Source: Trichoderma breve
Lineage: Eukaryota > Ascomycota > Sordariomycetes > Hypocreales > Hypocreaceae
Direction: 5' to 3'
Assembly (NCBI RefSeq): GCF_028502605.1
Contig: NC_079236.1
Location: 3,534,001 to 3,598,000, forward strand
Length of the DNA stretch: 64,000 nt
The notes beneath the pieces were generated by a model. It was not told where the DNA came from. It was given only the letters and a program-made list of their open reading frames with translations, and made no database searches. The position numbers and the translations under genes were made by a program. Positions 57,067 to 64,000 of this stretch are shown one piece after another. The number at the start of each line of letters is the position of its first letter. Within the stretch, counting starts at the first letter, position 1.

Positions 57067-58611
57067 AGTGTTGCAAATGTTCATTGAAAATAGACAATGT
57101 CAATTTGAACGTCCTTGTTGGAGAGAAGAAAGATTCCGGATGTTGTATTCAGTGAATGACGACGAGAAGGAGGATGAATGAGTGAAAAGCAAGCTGTCTA
57201 TAAATATTCATCTTTCAATACCGCTACCCGAAGCCTTCAGTCTCTGTCTTGTGCTCTGACACAGACTGACTAGATATATTATGTATGAGTATGGCTCGTG
57301 GCGTAATATATGGCCGTTTCCTCTTCCTTATTACTAAGTCTTCGAGCAGTCTGTTTTAGACAGTACTCGTAGTAACTGTCTCACATAGAGACCTGAACCA
57401 ATAGTGGTACCGACTCTCTACACATAAAATAGATAGTAAATTTAGCGCCCTCTTTACCCTTTTATATGAGTATCCGTAATAGCTTCTTCTGAATCACCTA
57501 CACTCGAGCTTAGGTAATAAGTGTTTAAACGGGAGCAGAAGAGGTGAAGCCATGGTCAGAAGATGCCGACGCACAGAAACAACCTAAGCAATACTTCTTA
57601 TACGAACATTCTTTAACCTCACCATCTTTAACCCTTGAGAATGACAAAATGACAGGAATAGAAGAAAAGGCTATGCTCTGTAAATTCCTAGACCAATGGT
57701 CATTCGCCCTCGGCATCGGAACTCGTTCCGTCTTTGATTCAGAGTGGCATGTCAATTTTAAGATAGACCGAAACAAGAATGTCATCCGACCAGCTGAGAA
57801 ATCTGTGAGTGGCCGGGCTCTCGGTATAAGGGCTCAGAAATCCGTACTATTGTCCCGCGTTATGCCGTGTCTTGGATAGTTTCACATACCTCTGGGGCAT
57901 ATTACAGTAGAAGTTAGAATGAACACCGATGGTTTGGTAAGGATAGAGCAATTGTGGCGTCAAAAGATGTGAGGGCCTGAGTATCTGCGCCGGCGATTGA
58001 TTGGGGTTGTAGGAGGATTGATGGGTGATGTTGGACATGAACGATTTGTATGCGTTAAATGCTTTGTTTCTTTGTGGGCGTTTAAATCAATATACTAGTT
58101 CAATCTGTAAAAGGAGTAGTGTGTGTATGCTTCCTAGTCACCTAGCAAAGAATGTAATGTAATGACAGGGGTAAGATAGTATCAGAGTCTACCTAGCTAA
58201 GGCCACACGATTCACATGCATCTCTTGAACAAAACAGAATGAAAACCTCAATAGCGATTTCTGTCTCTTGATTCTATTTCCATTTCATTCAAGCACGGTG
58301 CGATGAGAATTATCGCTGGGCGAGGTACGCTGGCCAACTTATAGCTTCCCACCCTGCACTACCACCAACAATATCCTAGGCTGGTGGTTTTTGGTCTTGC
58401 TGCCTAACAAGGCTGAGTTGCAAAAGGCGTTTTCCTTGGGTCGCGGAAGAGCTTTGTAATTTAGCATGAGGCCGGTCAGCAATCGACAAGGCGACCAAAT
58501 ACATACATTAAAATAGTTCACTATCCTTTCACCGCCTCTACCACTCCATCCCTATTGAACACATCGTATCTACGAGCACGCGATTTCCCTTGATTTCTAC
58601 ATCTTCTCAAC
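57067..58611. other. Intergenic region upstream of the PAN protein and the second NLR
   Basis: AT-rich, 1.5 kb, shared by two divergent promoters. A 111-codon open frame at 57544-57879 (plus strand) looks partly protein-like (LCKFLDQWSFALGIGTRSVF) but stands alone and may be a gene relic. Confidence 0.45.
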
Positions 58612-61600
58612 ATGGCGGCATCTGGAACTCACTTACATCGAGACTACACCATTGGCTGGGTTTGCGCCCTGCGCAAGGAGCAAACTGCTGCAACCGCCAT
58701 GCTGGACACAATACACGATGATCTGCCAAATCCGCCCAGCGATCCTAATGCATATACGCTAGGGTCTGTTGGGAAGCACAATATAGTGATTGCGTGCCTG
58801 CCAGAGGGTAGATACGGTAATAACGCTGCCACAACCACAGTGACATGGATGGTATCAACTTTTCCCTCTGTCAGATTTGGCCTGATGGTTGGAATTGGCG
58901 GCGGCATCCCAAGCAATGGCGTCCGACTGGGAGACGTCGTCGTCAGCAAACCTGACAGTTGCTTTCCTGGAGTGATTCAATGGGACCGTGGCAAGATTGA
59001 GCGAGGCGGCACAATTGAGCATACCGGTTCGCTCAACAACCCTCCCACTGCACTGCTTACATCCCTTGCAAAATTGGGAACCAAAAGAGAATTGGAAGGA
59101 TCCAAAATACCAATTTATCTTGCTGCCATGGGAGAAAAGTGGCCGAACTTGGCCGCAAAGTATACTCGATTGGAATCCTTACGCGATGTATTATTTGCAG
59201 ACGACTGTCCTCACGTGGAAGGCCCTCCTATAGAAGATTCAACCAAAGGGGCTCATATTGACGATCCTGAAACAGAGGGAGATGAAGATGAGGATACCAG
59301 AGACTGCAGATTTTGCGACATTACCCAAGCACGAAAGAGAAAACTAAGGGCTACACGTATCCATTATGGGCTCATCGCATCTGGCAACATGGTCGTCAAG
59401 GATGCTCAGTTCCGGAACTGGCTAAATGAGAAGTTCAGCAGCAAGATTCTCTGTGTCGAAATGGAGGCTGCAGGGTTAATGAACGACTTTCCCTGCCTTG
59501 TGATAAGAGGCATTTGTGATTATGCGGATTCACATAAAAACAAAGCTTGGCAAGAATATGCTGCTGCCGTTGCTGCGGCTTTTGCAAAAGAGCTTCTGAT
59601 GGTGGTCCCAGCACATGCTGTGGAGCAAATGGATAATATTGCATCGAGTAAGCCATAATTCCACCTGCATTGATTCTCTCCTTGCTTTGCCAAAGACAGA
59701 ATCATGCCAATTCCACCGAGAATACTTCGAAGAAACCTGTGGTGTAGGCATTTCAGATATCTATCCCTCGTCAGCTTAGTGATGCTAGGTTTCTAACCAC
59801 TTGTCAATTAGATGTATCAGGCATCAGAAGCGACTTAACACTTGCAGTAGAGTGCCTTGTGGAATCCAGGGCCCACAGAAATGACCAGAACGATGTCAAA
59901 ACTCTTGAATGGCTCAGCTCCCTTGATTATGGAGCTGAACATTCCGATACTTTGAAACGATGGCAGCCTGGGACTGGCCAATGGTTTCTAAATTCTGCTG
60001 AGTTCAGAGAGTTTATAGAAACAAAAAAACAGATGATCTTCTGTTCCGGTATACCTGGGTCAGGTAAAACTGTCATGGCCGCAGCAGTGATCGACTATTT
60101 GCACAAACAATTTAACAAGAACTCGAGAGTCGGTATCGCTTATTTTTATTTTAATTTCAAGAAATCCGACGAGCAAACCCCCGAGGCCGTCTTTTCGTCT
60201 CTGCTAAAGCAATTAGTTCGGCAGCAGCCTTATCTCTCCGAAAATGTGAAATTGCTTTATGAGACACATACGAAAAACGAAACGCGTCCATCGCTGATGG
60301 AGATTCTCCAGGCTTTTCAGGAGGCTGTTGAAACATACTTGGCAGTCTTTATCGTTATTGATGCAATCGACGAGTGTGCGACGTTAGATGACTGTAGAGA
60401 GATCATCTTGTCCAAAATGTTTGATTGTGCCGTAGCACCCAACCTGAAACTTTTTACAACGTCGAGACATATTCCTGAAATATCCGACAGATTCCAATCT
60501 GCTCTACACTTAGAAGTTGGAGCGACTGAATCGGACATTCGCAGATATATAGATAGCCGCCTGGCCAAGTTACCGCGAACATCATTTATCAGCCAAAACA
60601 AGAGTTTACAGGAGGAGATTAAAATAAGAATTAACGCTGTCGTCAGCAAAATGTACGTATTTCACAAAATCACTTGTTATGAGGTATCATCTAATTCTCT
60701 TGAAAGGTTTCTATTAGCACAACTTCATTTTGACAGGTTGACGGAGTGCATGACGCCAAAGGCGGTTATGAAAGCTCTAAAGAGTCTTCCTACTGGCTCC
60801 GACGCATATGATTATGCATACAGTGCCGCCATGGATCGCATTAACCAGCAAGTCTCAGGTCGAAGCGAATTGGCTATAAAAGCTCTCTCTTGGATCACGC
60901 ACGCAAGGAGGCCACTTTCCGTCTTCGAGCTCCAGCATGCCCTTGGCGTAGAGGTTGGAGAGAATAAATTTGACGAAGAAAATGTTCCCCAGGTAGAAGA
61001 CATTGTGTCAACTGCTGTTGGGCTGGTGACTATTGACGAGAAGAGCAAGATTATTCGACTGGTGCATTACACAGCGCAAGAGTTCTTCGAACGGACCAAA
61101 GAAAAATGGCTTCCGGATGCAGAGACCTATATTGCTGATATTTGCAGCACTTACCTCTCATATTCCACTTTCGATAAGCCATGCGAGCCGTACCAGTGCA
61201 AATTTCGAGGAAGGGTGAAATCATATAAACTATATATGTATGCCCTCGTGAATTGGCGGCACCATGTTACAGCCTCAAAGTTCAGCCGGAATCAAGTCAA
61301 CTTTCTCAAAAATACATCCAGCTTTTACGCATATCTTCAGGACTATCAGTCACACGTGGCAAGACATCTACCATGGCCATTTCGTGATTTTAAATATAGT
61401 ACCAATCTTCATTTTGCCGCAGCGCTAGGGTGGAATAAGATCGTTACACATTTGCTCAGAGACTTCGCCGATGCAGACGTACGGGACGACTACAACTGTA
61501 CACCTTTCTATATGGCTGCTAGTGGTGGCCATTCTTTGGTTATGGAAACATTGCTAAGCTTTGGCCAAGTTGATATTAATGTTATATCGAGTTGCTCCAG

Positions 61601-63032
61601 ATATACGCCACTCATATGTGCTGCCCAAGGTGGCCATTCTGAGGCTGTCAAGCTTCTGTTGGACACTGGTAAAGTCAATGCTGGATTTGAATGCATAAAC
61701 AAGAAGACTGCTCTTTGGTACGCTGCTGTTGGCGGCCATGATACCGTCGTTCAACTACTATTGGACTCACGGAACTATGATACAGACATGATCCGTGAGA
61801 TACATTCCTCGGCTTTATTAGGGGCTGTCATCATGGAGAAAGAAACTATCGTGGATCTAATTCTCAACGCAGGAAATGCTGATATCAACGTCCAAACCAC
61901 ATCATTCTACTCTCCATTCTGTTGGGGTCCTCGCTCTAATGTCAAATGTTCAAATGATACAACCTGGGTGTATCCGAAAAGCAGGATGGTGGGGTGGTTT
62001 GAGGATATTTTATGTCCTGATCCTGCAATTGATTCACTGAAACAATTTAAAATACCGTCACATCTTGCAGCAGATGGAAGATTCGATACGAATGTTAGGG
62101 ACGAAAGTCTCCGAATGCTGCTCATGCGTGCTGTATCAGCAGGGAGGAAAGATGTTGTCAGATATCTTCTAAACAAACGCGCACTTGGTATTGATCATGG
62201 AGACCAAAACGACAGAACATCCCTGCATCATGCCACGGCTAGTGACCGCCGTGAAATAGTGGAGTTTCTCATCAATGCCGAAAACGCCAATATTGACATA
62301 ACAAACGAAGCAGGTGATACTTCTCTATGCATTGCAACCAAACATGGTCATAACTCCATGGTACGACTGTTACTCAAAGCCCAGGGTGTCGATACAAATG
62401 TCAAAGATAAGCATGGTAGAGATTTATTGTCTCTTGCCGTCGAATGGGGGAACGTTGATACCGCCAAATTCTATCTCGATACAGGGAAGTTTGATGTCAA
62501 TACTAGGGACCACTACGGCCTCACGCCACTTATGTTACGCACGAAAAATGCCATTAAAGGCCCTGAAATAATCCAGCTGTTGCTTAATACCGGTAATGTC
62601 GATATTGATGCTACCGACTTTGAGTATGGACGAACAGCGCTCTTGTGGGCAGCCTATAACGGGTATTTGGAATCTTTTACAGCCTTATTACAGACAGGCT
62701 GGTTTGATATTAACACGAGGGATGTGTGCGGCTTTACCGCATTTACAATTGCTACCAACCGACAAAACACACGTATCGTCGAATTCTTGCTGGATCTAGA
62801 TAAGGTTGATCTCTATACAAGGGACTATAAGCACAAGAGAACGGCGCTTATGTGGGCAGCTCATACTGGCTGCAGCGAGGTTGTTGCCTTGCTATTGAAC
62901 TCTGGCAAATTTGATATCGGCGATGTGGATGCAAATGGTCTCGACGCAATTGAGATTGCAGCTAAGCGAGGAAATCGAGAGAGTATCAAGTTACTCAAAG
63001 ATGAGCGGGATGCTCAGATAAAACAGCCGTAG
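58612..63032 (+). CDS. PNP_UDP-NACHT-ankyrin NOD-like receptor
   Basis: Three exons, 58612-59647, 59812-60652 and 60707-63032 (introns 164 and 54 bp, GTAAGC and GTACGT donors), give 1400 aa. Residues 1-335 form a nucleoside phosphorylase-like domain (VGIGGGIPSN, VRLGDVVVSKP, CVEMEAAGLMNDFPCLVIRG, CDYADSHK). A short linker is followed by a NACHT NTPase with Walker A GIPGSGKT at about 425-432, Walker B VIDAIDECA and a TTSR sensor. Helical winged-type regions (MFLLAQLHFDRL, ALSWITHARRPLSVFELQ, RLVHYTAQEFF) follow. The C-terminal part, from about 859, consists of roughly a dozen ankyrin repeats with the signature TPLxxAAxxGHxxxVxLLLDTG. Such fungal NLRs are non-self receptors, and PNP-type domains act as nucleotide-metabolising effectors in this class. 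The first intron removes a TAA in the upstream frame and joins phase 1 to AT of an in-frame extension. Confidence 0.9.
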
Positions 63033-63618
63033 ATTTGTGTTGGACAAAATACTGACATCAATGAGAAGACTAAGTCGCAGATAATATGATGTTACAATCG
63101 GGGAGATTAATCGATGACCAAGACGAAGAAACAAAGAGGTACAGAAACGAAATGGCTGCTGAGATCTCTCAACCATCTACTGGTAGGTAAAGGATTAGCA
63201 TAGCATCGGGCAGATGAATGGATATATACAAGAGTTCATGTACACCATGCCTAGCTTCATTTAATATCTCCCCGCTGAATATCGTACATATTCTTAAGTA
63301 TATCCATATTTTTCTTTGATACTCTCAGTCTTGAAAATGTGGACTTCGCTATTGGCGAAACACCAAACCAAAATCATTATTAATATTCATCTACGCTGCA
63401 TAAAAGATGTCATTCCCCTTAATGTAAAGGGGGCGGTAATTCACCTAGCAGCGAAGCATCGCTCTCCTTCCACGGATAATCTTTCTTAATCCGCTTTATT
63501 AATTTTGCAACTTTTCAACTTCTTAGACCTATAACGAACAGGAATGGTTTCAGCTTTGCAATAATACCCGCCTTAAATTATGTTTCATCCGTCACCATTT
63601 ATGCTGATACCCCGGATT
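63033..63618. other. AT-rich spacer
   Basis: 3' flanks of the NLR gene and of the right-edge gene. Nothing further was recognised. Confidence 0.5.
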
Positions 63619-63999
63619 TTAAAGTAGGAAACCAGTAAAGATTCCAGAAAACAATATAGCTCCAATAGTGATTCCAGTCTTCCACGAAGTCATATCACCA
63701 TTATACACCCCAGTTGCTGCATTCGTAGCTGTTGGAGCTGCAGTCGCAGCACAAGCAGCGCAAACAGTCGCCGAGGCCATCGTGCTTACTCGTGAAAGAG
63801 CGCTTGGTGAAGCTGGCCCGTCACCGGTGCACACACTGATTCCCATTTCATCATAAAGGCAGTCTCCAACTTCAGTGCGATTTGGGCCGTTGGAAACAAT
63901 TGGGCAAAAGGCACCGCATCCAATAGTATCGTTGGTGTAGTACTGGACGACAGGAGCTGGGCCGCAGCATTTTTTGAAGGCAGCGACCATGGAGGTGGG
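63619..63999 (-). CDS. C-terminal part of a Cys-containing secreted, probably GPI-anchored protein (5' end outside window)
   Basis: The frame enters from the right edge (the last codons read PTSMVAAFKKCCG), so the Met at 63990 need not be the start. The visible 126 residues have CC, CGAFC, CLYDEMGISVC and an NRTE sequon, then a Ser/Ala/Thr-rich stalk (CAACAATAAPTATNAATG) and a hydrophobic C-terminus (TGITIGAILFSGIFTGFLL), which is the layout of a GPI-anchor signal or a terminal membrane span. An N-terminal signal peptide would lie beyond the window. It is probably a cell-wall or plasma-membrane surface protein. No family is recognised. Confidence 0.7.
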   Translation of the reverse strand, partial: PTSMVAAFKKCCGPAPVVQYYTNDTIGCGAFCPIVSNGPNRTEVGDCLYDEMGISVCTGDGPASPSALSRVSTMASATVCAACAATAAPTATNAATGVYNGDMTSWKTGITIGAILFSGIFTGFLL

Positions 64000-64000
64000 A

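Noticed and set aside
57544..57879. 111-codon plus-strand frame between the PAN gene and the second NLR
   Set aside because: Partly protein-like but isolated and flanked by AT-rich DNA; no domain recognised. Possibly a relic.

Overview
The window is nuclear DNA of a filamentous ascomycete. Introns are short (54-164 bp) with GTRNGT donors and CTAAC-type branch sites, leaders are CT-rich, and the gene content (Zn2Cys6 regulators, fungal NLRs, a CaMKK with a large kinase insert, small secreted Cys-rich proteins) points to Sordariomycetes, probably Hypocreales. The species cannot be told from the sequence. There are 16 well-supported protein genes, one WD40 pseudogene, one doubtful small ORF and two intron-containing tRNA-Arg(ACG) genes. 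Exon boundaries were worked out by hand from splice signals and reading phase.

Layout. 1-7.2 kb: 3' end of a lipoate-protein ligase, then an innate-immunity-like block made of a decayed WD40 gene, an intronless orphan gene and an NB-ARC/TPR NLR with an amyloid-motif-like N-terminus. 9.5-25.5 kb: regulatory genes, namely a basic-region (bZIP-like) protein divergent from a 1208-aa CaMKK/SNF1-activating-type kinase, then two Zn2Cys6 factors on the minus strand, the second with a 10-nt microexon inside its zinc cluster. 28.5-40.8 kb: surface and secreted proteins (a single-pass membrane protein with two Cys-rich modules, a small secreted Cys-rich protein, a secreted alpha-carbonic anhydrase), the two tRNA-Arg genes, a 37-A tract, and a gene-free AT-rich stretch of 4.6 kb.

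43-57 kb: a conserved-looking acidic single-pass membrane protein, a small hydrophobic membrane protein with a 17-nt first exon, an EDC4/Ge-1-like decapping scaffold, a PAP2-superfamily membrane enzyme, and a secreted protein built of six tandem PAN/apple modules. 58.6-63 kb: a second NLR of PNP_UDP-NACHT-ankyrin architecture, reconstructed from two open frames into a 1400-aa gene. The right edge cuts a gene for a Cys-containing protein with a GPI-anchor-like tail.

The window does not read as one pathway or a secondary-metabolite cluster. Housekeeping and regulatory genes (kinase, EDC4, PAP2) are interspersed with fast-evolving accessory genes (NLRs, orphan, PAN protein, secreted proteins). 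The most interesting zones are the 1.3-7.2 kb NLR block, the 58.6-63 kb NLR and the cell-surface set.
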